NCBI RefSeq assembly: GCF_047238125.1
Contig: NZ_JBDFMH010000001.1
Span: 2,542,001-2,606,000 of the forward strand
DNA: 64,000 bases
Direction: 5' to 3'
Origin: JBDFMH01 sp047238125
Lineage (GTDB): Bacteria > Pseudomonadota > Alphaproteobacteria > Sphingomonadales > Sphingomonadaceae
Below, in pieces: positions 27,354 through 36,974 of the stretch. The position numbers and the translations under genes were made by a program. Under the pieces are notes generated by a model, which was not told the DNA's origin, made no database searches, and saw nothing but the letters and a program-made list of their open reading frames with translations. Numbering within the stretch: position 1 is the stretch's first letter; every line of letters begins with the position of its first letter.

Positions 27354-28885
27354 AGGATGCCGCGCTGGCGGCCGTGCCACACGGGCACGAGTTCCGGATA
27401 GCCCTGGATCGCACCCGCCAGCGGGCGATCGACCATCCACAGGAAATCGAAGGCGGCCCGCGGGAAATTGGTCAGCGTATCGTCCAGCCGGGGCTCGCCA
27501 TGGCGATGGCAGCGCGGCGGGCGCAGCAGCTGGGTGGGGTCGCCCACGAAGCGGCCGCCGGCGGGGTAATCCACGGTCAGCAGCTGCGCGCCCGGCATAT
27601 CCCACTGCCCGTTCACGAACGCCTGCCGCCGCGCGATCGCGATCGCGGCGAGATGATCCATGCGCGAATAGCCCCACGCCCCCGAGCAGGGCAGATCGAT
27701 CAGCGCCAGGATGCGCGATCCGGTGGGGACATGATCGAGCGCGGCCAGCTGCTCGCGATAGCCGCGATCGAGCTGGACGTAATTATAGGTGGTCCCCGCC
27801 AAGCGCATCGCGACGAAACCGAGCGCCAGCGCCGCCAGCGCGCTTTGGGTACGCGCGGACAGCCCATCGACCCGGATCGCCAGCAGCGCGATCGCCAGTG
27901 CGAACGGTGCCAGCCGCATATCGGCATAGGCCGATCCCAGCAGGATGCGCGGTAGCAGCAGATAGCAAAGCGCCAGCAGCAGCGCCGCCAGCCCCAGCCG
28001 ATGTTCGAAGCCGATCGTGCGCGGCCTGCCGCTACGGCTGCTCACCCAACCCACGAACGCAGCCAATACCAGCCCTGCCAGCAGCCACACGCAAAGCTTG
28101 TCGTACAGCGTCCAGCGATCGCGCAGGATGCTGGTGAACCAGATGAACTTGGCATCCCAGTTGAACCAGTCGACCGTGCGGCCCTTCACGTCGCCCGATC
28201 GCCACAGCAGCATCATCAGGATCGGCGGCACCAGCGGCAGCGAAGAGAGCGCGCCGCGCACGAACGATGCCACGCGGTTATGGCCCGCCTCGCGCCACCG
28301 CTCGACCTCGGCCGCGCCGGCGATCACTGCCAGCACCGCCCAGCCGAAGATATGCGCCACCCAGGCGATCATCCCCAGCGGCACGAACAGCGCCGCGCGC
28401 AGCCGCAGCCGGCCCTGCCGCCCCAGCCGCAACCACAATGCCGCGCTGTTCAGCGCCAGCGCCATCGCCATCGCGAAGTTCACGAAACCGAACTGGAACG
28501 GATAGCCATAGGCCAGCGCCAGCGCGAACCAGGCGGTGGCCGGCACGCGGCCATGTGCCTCGCGCGCCAGCCACAGCATGCCGGTGGCGGTCAGCACGGG
28601 GATCGCGATCGCGATCCCCTTCACGGTCGGCTCCAGCCCGAACAGCGGGGCCAGCGCTTCCACCAGCAGATCGACGCCCAGATTGCCGATAACCGCCCAG
28701 CGGAAGCGGTACCACAAATGGTAATAGGGTGAGGTATCGATGCCGAGCTGGATGGCGTAGCGGCCGATATGCCCGTTCAGATCGGTCAGCGGCGGCAATG
28801 CGGGCCACAGCAGCGGGATGGCCATCGCCAGCGCGCCGATCAATGCGACCTCGCGTCGCTGCCACCATTGGCCCCTCGCCTGCAT
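27278..28885 (-). CDS. Large polytopic membrane protein, putative GT-C-like
   Basis: 535 residues, about ten membrane segments. An N-terminal external loop has LTDLNGHIGRYAIQL with an Asp; the C-terminal 150 residues are soluble and lack a recognised domain. It could be a GT-C-type glycosyltransferase, but the sequence is not close to the two paralogs that flank it. It lies 74 bases downstream of paralog 2 on the same strand and probably belongs to that operon. The last 76 bases are shared with the opposite-strand methyltransferase gene. I do not recognise a family. Confidence 0.62.
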   Translation of the reverse strand: MQARGQWWQRREVALIGALAMAIPLLWPALPPLTDLNGHIGRYAIQLGIDTSPYYHLWYRFRWAVIGNLGVDLLVEALAPLFGLEPTVKGIAIAIPVLTATGMLWLAREAHGRVPATAWFALALAYGYPFQFGFVNFAMAMALALNSAALWLRLGRQGRLRLRAALFVPLGMIAWVAHIFGWAVLAVIAGAAEVERWREAGHNRVASFVRGALSSLPLVPPILMMLLWRSGDVKGRTVDWFNWDAKFIWFTSILRDRWTLYDKLCVWLLAGLVLAAFVGWVSSRSGRPRTIGFEHRLGLAALLLALCYLLLPRILLGSAYADMRLAPFALAIALLAIRVDGLSARTQSALAALALGFVAMRLAGTTYNYVQLDRGYREQLAALDHVPTGSRILALIDLPCSGAWGYSRMDHLAAIAIARRQAFVNGQWDMPGAQLLTVDYPAGGRFVGDPTQLLRPPRCHRHGEPRLDDTLTNFPRAAFDFLWMVDRPLAGAIQGYPELVPVWHGRQRGILYRVAAGSATSASDTPNGSDRRATQ

Positions 28886-28959
28886 CTGCGGCGCTTACGT
28901 CGGCAGCAGATCGGTTGGAAGCATTTTGCGCCGGCGACCGGGGCGCGAAACGCCGCCCG

Positions 28960-30717
28960 CTAGCGCAGGACCCGCCAGACCTTGATGCGCGCACCCGGCA
29001 ATGCGACCGGCTGCAGCCAATCGATCGCCTCGCCGCGCGACAGTCTCGCCGCCAAGCCCTGCGGCGCCTGCTTCCGATAGGCGTGGGTTTCCGCAAGGTC
29101 GGTGCACAGGACGACGTAATCGACATGTCGGCGGGCGATCACGGTGCGGGCCGTGGCGATCGGGGCCATCATCGTCACGAGCGTATCGCGTATTCCCTGC
29201 AGGTTGCGGTGATGGCCGCTGGCGATCATTCGATGGTGCGTCGCGATCAGGATACCGGGCGAGATATCGAGATCGGCCAGCAGGATCGCCGGCGGCAGCG
29301 CGCGCAGCCGCCGGTAATTGGCATCGGTGCCGCACAGTGTCTGCTTTCGTTCCCGCACCGACGGGGCAATGAAGCGGCTGGCCAGCACCGTGACCAGGGG
29401 CGGCGTGATCGGCAGGATCGCGATCATGGCCAGGGTGATGGCCGGCACGCGCAGGATCGGTGAACGAAAGCGGGATGCCAGCCGCGCAAGCGCGAGCGCA
29501 GCCGCCACGGCGCCGGGCAGGGCCAGCATCGTCGCGGTGCCACCGGTACGCGCCACCTGCGTCGCGAGCAGCGTCGCCACCGCAAGCAGGATGAGGTAGC
29601 TGATCCAATCGAGCCGCTGATCGGCCGGGGCCAGACGCAACGCGTTGATCGCGCCGGCCAGCGCAATGGCGGGAAATGCGACCATGCCCACCAGCACGAC
29701 GGGATTGGACCAGCTGAGCGGCAATCCCTCTTCGATGCGGAGATACCAGAAGGTCCGCACGATCGGATCGAGTGCGCTGAATGCACCGGTTACGCATTGC
29801 GGCGCGATCAGCGGGTAGAGCGCCGCTGCAACAAGGCCCGTGGCTGCGAGCGCCGCCGCGCGCCAGATCATCGATCTCGCGGTCGTGAACTCGGTCGCGA
29901 TCAGCACGCCGACCGCGCCTGCCGCGAGCATCGCGAGATGGACCGGCGTGATCACGTCGCAAAGGATGGTGGCCCACGCCGATGCCGGACGAAGCAGGAC
30001 GAAGCCGAGCAGGCTGGCGCCCGCGAGCACCGATGCGAACCAGCGGAACCGTTGCACCTCCGTCGCCGGGCGGACGAGCCAGCGCAGCCCGAGCACCGCG
30101 CCGATCGCCGCGGTCATCGGCAGTCCTTCGAGCGAGATGTGCAGCAGCAGCGCACAGGCGATCCCGGTGGCCGCACCGGACCGCCGTGGGCGGGGATCGA
30201 GCATCATGGCCGCTGCCAGCAGGGTCAGCACGATCTGCCAGCCGTGGTGATCGATCCGCATGACCTGCATCTGGGCGAGCGCGCCATTGGTCAGTGGCGC
30301 CAGCGCCAGCGTCGCGAAGATGGCGATCGGCCGGCGATCGAGACGGCTTGTCAGCAAAGCCGCCGCCGCCATGGCGGCGGCCAGCGTGAGCAGCGGCACG
30401 ATGACGAGCGCCGCCGTCTCCGCAGCGGCAGCGCCGACCACCGGCCGCGCGAGCAGCATGACCGCCGCGATCGGCACATCGACGATCCGCGACCAGTGCA
30501 TCGCCACGCCATCGGGCGAATTGATGCGGTATTGCGTGAGATCGAACCAGGATTGGCCGGCAATCAGATCGCGGACCTGCTGCAGCCGCAGCTGATCATC
30601 AGGATCGGGAAGTTCGAAAGCGGAAAGTTCGCCGCGCGCCACCCACCAGTAACAGAACGCCGCCGCCGCCCACAGCAGCGCCAGCAGCAGCCAGAAACGA
30701 CGGTCGAGCCGGATCAT
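28960..30717 (-). CDS. Large membrane protein, putative GT-C-fold glycosyltransferase (paralog 2)
   Basis: 585 residues, about ten to twelve membrane segments. Same architecture as the protein at 23323-25116: PDPDDQLRLQQVRD (37-50) in the first external loop, MHWSRIVDVPIA (73-84), RIDHHGWQ (154-161) and in the soluble C-terminal domain ATHHRMIASGHHRNLQ. The shared acidic loop residues and HH motif suggest the same enzymatic activity in both. The ATG overlaps the upstream GtrA stop (ATGA at 30717-30714), so the pair is translationally coupled. No characterised relative recognised. Confidence 0.7.
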   Translation of the reverse strand: MIRLDRRFWLLLALLWAAAAFCYWWVARGELSAFELPDPDDQLRLQQVRDLIAGQSWFDLTQYRINSPDGVAMHWSRIVDVPIAAVMLLARPVVGAAAAETAALVIVPLLTLAAAMAAAALLTSRLDRRPIAIFATLALAPLTNGALAQMQVMRIDHHGWQIVLTLLAAAMMLDPRPRRSGAATGIACALLLHISLEGLPMTAAIGAVLGLRWLVRPATEVQRFRWFASVLAGASLLGFVLLRPASAWATILCDVITPVHLAMLAAGAVGVLIATEFTTARSMIWRAAALAATGLVAAALYPLIAPQCVTGAFSALDPIVRTFWYLRIEEGLPLSWSNPVVLVGMVAFPAIALAGAINALRLAPADQRLDWISYLILLAVATLLATQVARTGGTATMLALPGAVAAALALARLASRFRSPILRVPAITLAMIAILPITPPLVTVLASRFIAPSVRERKQTLCGTDANYRRLRALPPAILLADLDISPGILIATHHRMIASGHHRNLQGIRDTLVTMMAPIATARTVIARRHVDYVVLCTDLAETHAYRKQAPQGLAARLSRGEAIDWLQPVALPGARIKVWRVLR

Positions 30718-31133
30718 CGCGCGAAGACGATGTGCCGCCTGAGCAACCAGACCGACTGGAAGGCGACGATCACCGCGACCGCCTTGGCGACCCGCGGATC
30801 GAAGCCGAGCGCCGTCGCCACGCCGACGATCGCCATCGTGATGCCGAGGCCCACGATTGCGGACGTGAGGAACAGCGCCTGCTGCGCGATCCGGCCTTCG
30901 CCGCGCGCCACATCATCCGTGAAGACGGCGCGGCTGGACAGCAACCAGTGCGCGACGATGCCGAAGGAATAGCCGAGCCCCGACGCCACGACCGCCGGCA
31001 GGCCAGCGCCATGCAGCGCCAGAAAGCAGCCGACATCGACGCCGAGCGCAGCCACGCTGGCACCGATGTAGCGCACATAGGTGTGGGCCAGCATCTGTCC
31101 GATTCGCATCGCCAGGCCCGCCGCGTCGGTCAC
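30714..31133 (-). CDS. GtrA family membrane protein (paralog 2)
   Basis: 139 residues, four membrane segments in GtrA pattern: YVRYIGASVAALGVDVGCFL at the start, SYSFGIVAHWLLSSRAVF in the middle and a C-terminal VWLLRRHIVFAR. Starts with GTG at 31133, overlapping the stop of the FAD-dependent enzyme (GTGA at 31133-31130). It then overlaps the GT-C paralog by ATGA. This tight three-gene coupling argues that the flippase-like protein serves the following GT-C enzyme. Confidence 0.82.
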   Translation of the reverse strand: MTDAAGLAMRIGQMLAHTYVRYIGASVAALGVDVGCFLALHGAGLPAVVASGLGYSFGIVAHWLLSSRAVFTDDVARGEGRIAQQALFLTSAIVGLGITMAIVGVATALGFDPRVAKAVAVIVAFQSVWLLRRHIVFAR

Positions 31134-32644
31134 GCGGCGTCCTTCAGCCGCGCCGGCACCGCGCGCTCGGACGCGAGCGCAGCCTGCTGTCCTTCGTCGC
31201 CGGCTTCATGATATTCGGCATCCTCGTTGACCGACCAGATATCGTGGCGGCGGAAGCCGGCCTCGATGTTGCGGACGGTCAGCATCGCCGTCATCATCGC
31301 ATGATCCTGGTTGTTGTAACGATGCATGCCGTTCCGGCCGACCATGTGCAGCGTCGGATAGCGCGCTTCCAGCTCCACCCGCATCGCATCGACATTGTCG
31401 CGATAGCTGTCGTCATAGACCGGGTAGGCCTTTTCCTGGCGCACCACTGCGCCACCGACCACCGTCTTTGGATCGCACAGGCCGAGGATCGCGACTTCCT
31501 TCGTCGCCAGCGCGACGAGATCGTCGTCCGACATCGACCACAGGCCATCGCCTTCGAAGCAGAAATATTCGAGGCCGACGCAGGCGAGCGATTCATCGGG
31601 TACCATCTCGGGAGACCAGCTGCGGAAATTCTGGATGCGGCCGACCTTCACCTTCGAATCATGGATGTAGATCCAGTTGTCGGGGAACAGGTCTTCCGAC
31701 TTGATCATCAGCGCGACCGTCAGGAAATCGCGATAGTTCAGGTCGGTCGCCTGTGGCAGCGTTGCCGGCAGCGGATGGATGCGGGCGGCCAGCTCGCGCA
31801 TCGGCGCCGACGAGATGACATGGCCGGCGTTGATTACTGCGGTGCCACCGTCATGGCTGGCCGTCACCCGCCAGCGGCCGGTCGCCTGGTCGACGCTCAG
31901 CTGCTGCAGCGCATGGCCCATCAGCACATGGTTGCCGCCCTTCACCACGAAATCGCGCGCGGCATCCCACATCATGCCCGGGCCCTTGCGCGGATAGCGG
32001 AAGGTTTCGAGCAGCGTCTTGGTCGCCATGCCGTCATTGGGCTTCTTGTTCAGGCCGAGCGAGCGCTTGAGCCCGTCCAGGACCGCAGCCCCCAGGCTCA
32101 GCCCCTTGATGCGCTGCGCCGCCCAGTCCGCCGACATCTCGTCGCACGGCATGCCCCACACCTTTTCGGTGTAGGTCTTGAAGAAGATCGAGAACAGCTT
32201 GTGGCCGAACTGGTTGACCGTCCAATCCTGGAAGGAGCGGACATCCTTGTTAGGCATCAGCTTGGCCTTGGCATAGCTCGCCATGCAGAGCGTCGAGCGC
32301 CAGATGCCCAGGTTCCAAAGCGCCTCGAACGCGCGCAGCGGATAGCTGTAGAACTTGCCCTCATAATAGATGCGGCTCATCCGCGGGCGCTGAATGAAGT
32401 CGTCGGGCAGGATCTCGTTCCAGAGATCGACGACCTCCTTCGACTTCGAGAAAAAGCGGTGCCCGCCGATATCGAAGCGGAACCCCTGATGCTCGACAGT
32501 GCGGCTGATGCCGCCGACATAGACCGGGTCCTTCTCGATCACGGTCACGCTGTAGCCTGCCTTGGTCAGCAGATAGGCTGCGGTGAGACCCGCCGGCCCC
32601 GCACCCACGATTGCGACGTCCACATTGGCTGCAGTCCGCGTCAT
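31130..32644 (-). CDS. FAD-dependent oxidoreductase, UDP-galactopyranose-mutase/protoporphyrinogen-oxidase-like
   Basis: 504 residues. The dinucleotide motif GAGPAG (14-19) sits in a Rossmann N-terminus followed by VIEKDPVYVGGISRT and a FDIGGHRFFSKS motif typical of FAD amine-oxidase-like enzymes that include UDP-galactopyranose mutases. C-terminal LHMVGRNGMHRYNNQDHAM closes the FAD site. In this surface-glycan neighbourhood an activated-sugar rearrangement or dehydrogenation is the likely role, but the substrate is unknown. First gene of the minus-strand operon that continues into gtrA, the GT-C paralog and the third membrane protein. Confidence 0.82.
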   Translation of the reverse strand: MTRTAANVDVAIVGAGPAGLTAAYLLTKAGYSVTVIEKDPVYVGGISRTVEHQGFRFDIGGHRFFSKSKEVVDLWNEILPDDFIQRPRMSRIYYEGKFYSYPLRAFEALWNLGIWRSTLCMASYAKAKLMPNKDVRSFQDWTVNQFGHKLFSIFFKTYTEKVWGMPCDEMSADWAAQRIKGLSLGAAVLDGLKRSLGLNKKPNDGMATKTLLETFRYPRKGPGMMWDAARDFVVKGGNHVLMGHALQQLSVDQATGRWRVTASHDGGTAVINAGHVISSAPMRELAARIHPLPATLPQATDLNYRDFLTVALMIKSEDLFPDNWIYIHDSKVKVGRIQNFRSWSPEMVPDESLACVGLEYFCFEGDGLWSMSDDDLVALATKEVAILGLCDPKTVVGGAVVRQEKAYPVYDDSYRDNVDAMRVELEARYPTLHMVGRNGMHRYNNQDHAMMTAMLTVRNIEAGFRRHDIWSVNEDAEYHEAGDEGQQAALASERAVPARLKDAA

Positions 32645-32777
32645 GCCCGGTCACCTTCGAAAAATGGTGAACAAGGCCTTGCCGCCGAAGCCGCTAAGAC
32701 TTGGTTAACGGCGCCGGGCAGGGGGCGTCGCGAGGTGCTTTCGCGATGCCCGCGGGTCGATTAAGCGGCGTGCGATC

Positions 32778-34358
32778 ATGTCGCGCCCCTTCCATCGCCG
32801 CATCCGTTCGCGTCGCTTCGCGCTGCCGGCGGCGCTTGCGATCCTGGCGGTCGCGGCCTGGTTCCGGATCGCGGGCACGCTGGCCGAGCCGCTCTGGCTG
32901 GACGAGGCCTACAGCGCCTATGCCGCCGGCAAGGGCTTCGCCTTCCTGTGGCAGGTCGTGCCGTCCTACGAGACGCATCCACCCTTCTATTATTCGCTGC
33001 TGCGGATCTGGACGATGGCGTTCGGCGATTCGCTGGGCGGCCACCGCGCGCTGGGGATCATCGCCGGGCTGGCTGCGCTTCCAATGACCTATCTCGCCGC
33101 GCGCGAGGCGGCGCTGCTGCTCGGACGAAAGGGTCGGCTGGCGGGGATCGTCGCGGCCGCGCTCGTGGCGATCGCACCCATGGCTGTCGAGATGAGCCGC
33201 GAAGTGCGGCCCTATCCGCTGATGATCCTGGCCTATGCTGCGGCGCTGACCGCGATGTTCCGGATCGGTCGCGCCGTGAAGGATGGCCGCGGGCTGCCGC
33301 GGCATGGGTTCCCGCTCTGGCTGCTGTGCCTGGCGCTGATGCTGTGGCTGCACAATCTGGGGCCGCTGTTCGCCGGCGCGCTGGGCATCGGCCTGCTTGC
33401 GATGGTCGCCGCACGCGGGCTGCCGCTGGCCGATTGGCGGCGGCTGCTGATCGGCCATGCGCTGGTGATGGCGATCTGGCTGCCGGCGCTGATGATCCTG
33501 GCCGATCAGGCGCCGACCTGGATGAAATCGACCTGGCTGCGCTTCGAATGGACCGGGCTCAGCCGCAAGCTGTACTTCCTTTACGGCGTGCCGGGAGAGG
33601 CGATGCTGGCCGCGGCGGCGCTCGCGGTGCTCGGGCTCTGGACGCTCCTGCGATCGGGCGACGGGCGGCGGGTCGCGATCGCGCTGCTGGCCGCCGCGAT
33701 CGTGCCGGTGGCGGCGTCGATCCTGGTCTCGGTATTGGTGGCGCCCGTCTTCATCGTGCGGATCATGACGCCGGTGGTGGTGCCGACCGCGATCCTGTTC
33801 GCGCTCGGCATCGCCGGCCAGCGCGGGTGGCTGCGCGTCGCCGGCTTCGCGGCCTTGCTGTGGCTGAGCGGGCAGATGATCCGCAACGATCTCGCCGCGC
33901 GAGAAAGGGGGTCGCTGCAGGATTGGTACCGCGCGGTCGCGTGGCTCGGCCCGCGGCTGGGGCCGGGCGATCGGGTGCTGGCCTATCCCAATGAAGGCGC
34001 GCTGCCACTGGATTATGCGCTGCGTGACCGCAGGATCGCGCTGCCGGTCGATCCGGTGCCGGTGGCCGTGCCAGCGATCGGGGTGGGCGGCTGGTATCCT
34101 ACCGGCAGCCGCGGCGTCGTCTCGCTCCCACGCGATCGGCTGCGCGCGATCGCGCGGTCGGATCGGGTGCGCGCCGTGCCGACGGTGTGGCTGCTGCGGC
34201 TTGGCCCCTGGGCCTATGACAAGGGCGATGTGTTCATGGAGGAGCTGTCGGCGGATCGCGTTCCGGTCGCGCGCTATCGCGACGGGCCGATCGATATCGT
34301 GGGATTGCGGGCGACGCTCAGCTCACGAACGGGGCTGCCACTTCCTTCGGCACCCTGA
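32778..34358 (+). CDS. Glycosyltransferase family 39-like (PMT-type) membrane protein
   Basis: 526 residues, about twelve membrane segments. The first external loop carries LDEAYS (41-46), the Asp-Glu metal motif of GT39/ArnT-type enzymes, preceded by PLW. This fits a polyprenyl-phosphate-dependent sugar transferase acting in the periplasm. It is divergent from the FAD-dependent gene with 133 bases between them, and its 3' end overlaps the acyl-CoA thioesterase by 41 bases, convergently. Confidence 0.82.
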   Translation: MSRPFHRRIRSRRFALPAALAILAVAAWFRIAGTLAEPLWLDEAYSAYAAGKGFAFLWQVVPSYETHPPFYYSLLRIWTMAFGDSLGGHRALGIIAGLAALPMTYLAAREAALLLGRKGRLAGIVAAALVAIAPMAVEMSREVRPYPLMILAYAAALTAMFRIGRAVKDGRGLPRHGFPLWLLCLALMLWLHNLGPLFAGALGIGLLAMVAARGLPLADWRRLLIGHALVMAIWLPALMILADQAPTWMKSTWLRFEWTGLSRKLYFLYGVPGEAMLAAAALAVLGLWTLLRSGDGRRVAIALLAAAIVPVAASILVSVLVAPVFIVRIMTPVVVPTAILFALGIAGQRGWLRVAGFAALLWLSGQMIRNDLAARERGSLQDWYRAVAWLGPRLGPGDRVLAYPNEGALPLDYALRDRRIALPVDPVPVAVPAIGVGGWYPTGSRGVVSLPRDRLRAIARSDRVRAVPTVWLLRLGPWAYDKGDVFMEELSADRVPVARYRDGPIDIVGLRATLSSRTGLPLPSAP

Positions 34359-34713
34359 GCGGCCGGCCGCTGGCCTTGTCGAGAATCGCCCAGGTGGTCT
34401 TCGCGCGGACATGGGTCTTGCCGTCCGGCCCGATGAATTCGACCATCCGGTCGAACCGCGCGCCTTTCGGTGCGTCCGCCACCCAGGTGCGCGCGGTCAC
34501 GCTCTCGCCCGCCTTCAGGAAGCGCAGATAATCGATCTCGTGGCGCACCACGACCCAGATATAGGCGTCGACATGCGCCGGATCCGCCACCGCGTGCCAG
34601 TGCAGCCCGGCCATGTCCTGAATCCAGCGCACCCAGACGCCGTTGTTGACATGGCCGAGCTCGTCGATGTCGGCATCGGCGGCGGTGATCATAGTCTCGA
34701 ACGGCGGCGTCAT
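34318..34713 (-). CDS. Acyl-CoA thioesterase (4HBT/hot-dog fold)
   Basis: 131 residues. Start at MTPPFETM (34713), one base after the stop of the upstream peptidase. The hot-dog-fold motif DELGHVNNGVWVRWIQDMAG resembles the 4-hydroxybenzoyl-CoA thioesterase family, with a His/Asn-containing active site. It probably hydrolyses short or medium acyl-CoA esters in the cytosol. Co-transcription with the S9 peptidase is probable given the one-base gap. Confidence 0.82.
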   Translation of the reverse strand: MTPPFETMITAADADIDELGHVNNGVWVRWIQDMAGLHWHAVADPAHVDAYIWVVVRHEIDYLRFLKAGESVTARTWVADAPKGARFDRMVEFIGPDGKTHVRAKTTWAILDKASGRPLRVPKEVAAPFVS

Positions 34714-34714
34714 C

Positions 34715-36838
34715 TCAGTCCGCGTCGCCCAGCTGCCAGAGGATGAAGGCATAGGCCTCGGCATCCTCGCGCAGATTGTCGAACCGGCCGGATTTGCCGC
34801 CATGGCCCGCGCCCATGTTGGTCTTGAGCAGCAGGATATTGTCGTCGGTCTTGGTGGCACGCAGCTTGGCGGCCCACTTCGCCGGTTCCCAATAGGTCAC
34901 GCGCGGATCGTTCAGCCCGCCGGTGATCAGCATCGGCGGATAGGCCTGGCGGGTCACATTGTCGTAGGGCGAATAGGATCGCAGCAGCTCGAACGCGGCC
35001 TTGTCCTTGATCGGGTTGCCCCATTCGGGCCATTCACCCGGCGTCAGCGGCAGGCTGTCGTCCAGCATCGTGTTCAGCACGTCGACGAACGGCACGTCCG
35101 CCACCACTGCGCCCCAGAGCTTCGGATCGGTGTTGGCGACCACGCCCATCAGCTCGCCGCCGGCCGATCCGCCGTTGATCGCGATGTTGCCGGCCTTGGT
35201 GAACTTCGCCGCGATCAGCCCCTTCGCCGCATCGCCGAAATCGTGGAACGTGTTCCAACGCTCCTTGGCCTTGCCGCCGAGATACCAGTTGCGGCCAAGA
35301 TCGTCGCCGCCGCGGATATGGGCGATCGCATAGGCATAGCCGCGGTCGAGCAGGCTCAGCCGGATCGTCGAGAAGCTGGGCGGGATCGCATAGCCATAGG
35401 CGCCATAGGCATAGAGCAAGAGCTTGCCCTGGCCGTCCTTCCTGAAGCCCTTCTTGTAGACGACCGAGACGGGCACCTTCTTGCCGTCGCGCGCCGTCAC
35501 CATCAGCCGCTCCGTTTCGTACAGCGACGGATCATAGCCCGAGGGGATCTCCTGCACCTTCAGCGTCGTCAGCTGGTCGGTCGCGGGGTCGTAATCATAG
35601 ACGGTGCCGGGCGTGACCATCGACGAATAGCCGATCCGGTACCGATCGGGATCATATTCGGGATTGCTGCCCATGCTGGCCGAATAGCTGGCCTCCTTGA
35701 AGGGCACCCGCTCTTCCTTGCCGTCGTAGCTGCGCAGCCGGATCTGATCGAGCCCGTCGACCCGCTCGCTGATCACCAGATGCCTGGCGAAGCTGGAAAC
35801 ACCACGCAGATAGACGCTGTCCGATCCGGGGATCAGCGTCTTCCAGTCACCCGGCGTGGCGGGGTCGGCCTCGGCCAGCCGGAAGTTCACATGATCGTCG
35901 TTGGTGAGGATCCAGAGCTTCCCGTGCGCCGCATCGACCGCATATTCGCGGCCCGTCTTGCGCGGAGAGACCAGGATCGATGCCGCGGTCGGGTTAGCGC
36001 TGGGCACCAACCGCACTTCCGATGTCTGGTTGTCGCCGGTCGCGACCAGGATCCACTGCCGGTCCTGCGTCTGGCCCACGCCGACGTTGAAGCCCAGCTC
36101 CTCCTTCTCCTCATAGAGCGTGCGGTCGCTCTTGGGATCGGTGCCCAGCACGTGCAGCTGCGCGCGATAGGTGCGCCAATTGTCGTTCACTTCGGTGAAC
36201 ACCACCGACTTCGAATCGCTGCTCCAGACGACGCCGCCATTGGTGACGGTGCTGACCGTCTCGATGTCCTTGCCCGTCGCCAGGTCGCGGATGCGCAGCG
36301 TGAAGCGTTCCGATCCATTGGCATCGGATGCCCACGCGGCGAGCTTCCCGTCGGGCGAGACTTCCAGCACCTGCAGCCGGAAATATTCCTTGCCCTGCGC
36401 TTCCGCCGGCTCATCCAGGATCACCTCCTCGGCCCCGCCCGAAACCGGCTTGCGATACCAGATCCGATATTGGCCGCCGGGCTTGAACGCCCACCAGTAC
36501 AGCCAGTCGCCATCCTTCTGCGGCACGCTGGCATCGTCCTGCTTCACGCGCCCCTTCATCTCCTCGAACAGCGTGTCGACGAGCTTTTCGCGCGGCTTCA
36601 TCGCAGCTTCGAAATAGCCGTTCTCGGCCTTGAGGTAATCGAGCACCGCGGCGTCATCGACCTTCGGATAGCCCTGGTCCTTCAACCAGAAATAGGGATC
36701 CTCGATGGTGACGCCGTGGCGTTCGTAGCTGTGCGGCTGGCGGGCGGCGACGGGGGGCGGCGGAAGCGTCTGGGACAAGGCGGCCTCGGTTGCGAAGAGG
36801 ATGGGGAGCAGCAGGAAAGGCAATCGAAGAAACGGCAT
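34715..36838 (-). CDS. Secreted S9 family oligopeptidase (oligopeptidase-like)
   Basis: 707 residues. Signal peptide MPFLRLPFLLLPILFATEAALSQ, then a beta-propeller and the S9 catalytic domain with Ser558 in GGSAGG, Asp644 in GGLNDPRV and His679 in GAGHGG. It resembles oligopeptidase B and related dipeptidyl enzymes; the exact specificity is not clear. The second S9 enzyme of this window is 721 residues and Tat-exported, so both act in the periplasm. The extension from 36928 is rejected because the ATG at 36838 has AGGGGG before it. Downstream thioesterase is coupled. Confidence 0.88.
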   Translation of the reverse strand: MPFLRLPFLLLPILFATEAALSQTLPPPPVAARQPHSYERHGVTIEDPYFWLKDQGYPKVDDAAVLDYLKAENGYFEAAMKPREKLVDTLFEEMKGRVKQDDASVPQKDGDWLYWWAFKPGGQYRIWYRKPVSGGAEEVILDEPAEAQGKEYFRLQVLEVSPDGKLAAWASDANGSERFTLRIRDLATGKDIETVSTVTNGGVVWSSDSKSVVFTEVNDNWRTYRAQLHVLGTDPKSDRTLYEEKEELGFNVGVGQTQDRQWILVATGDNQTSEVRLVPSANPTAASILVSPRKTGREYAVDAAHGKLWILTNDDHVNFRLAEADPATPGDWKTLIPGSDSVYLRGVSSFARHLVISERVDGLDQIRLRSYDGKEERVPFKEASYSASMGSNPEYDPDRYRIGYSSMVTPGTVYDYDPATDQLTTLKVQEIPSGYDPSLYETERLMVTARDGKKVPVSVVYKKGFRKDGQGKLLLYAYGAYGYAIPPSFSTIRLSLLDRGYAYAIAHIRGGDDLGRNWYLGGKAKERWNTFHDFGDAAKGLIAAKFTKAGNIAINGGSAGGELMGVVANTDPKLWGAVVADVPFVDVLNTMLDDSLPLTPGEWPEWGNPIKDKAAFELLRSYSPYDNVTRQAYPPMLITGGLNDPRVTYWEPAKWAAKLRATKTDDNILLLKTNMGAGHGGKSGRFDNLREDAEAYAFILWQLGDAD

Positions 36839-36974
36839 GCGGGTCCCCCTTGCGGCGGTCCTAGCCGACTGCGCCGCGCCTTGTCGAAGCCTTTGCCTCT
36901 CCGTGCCGACGAAGCTGGCGCCGACCATCGCGGGCGCTTATCTTGGGCGGCAGATCGATAGAAGGACCCTATCA

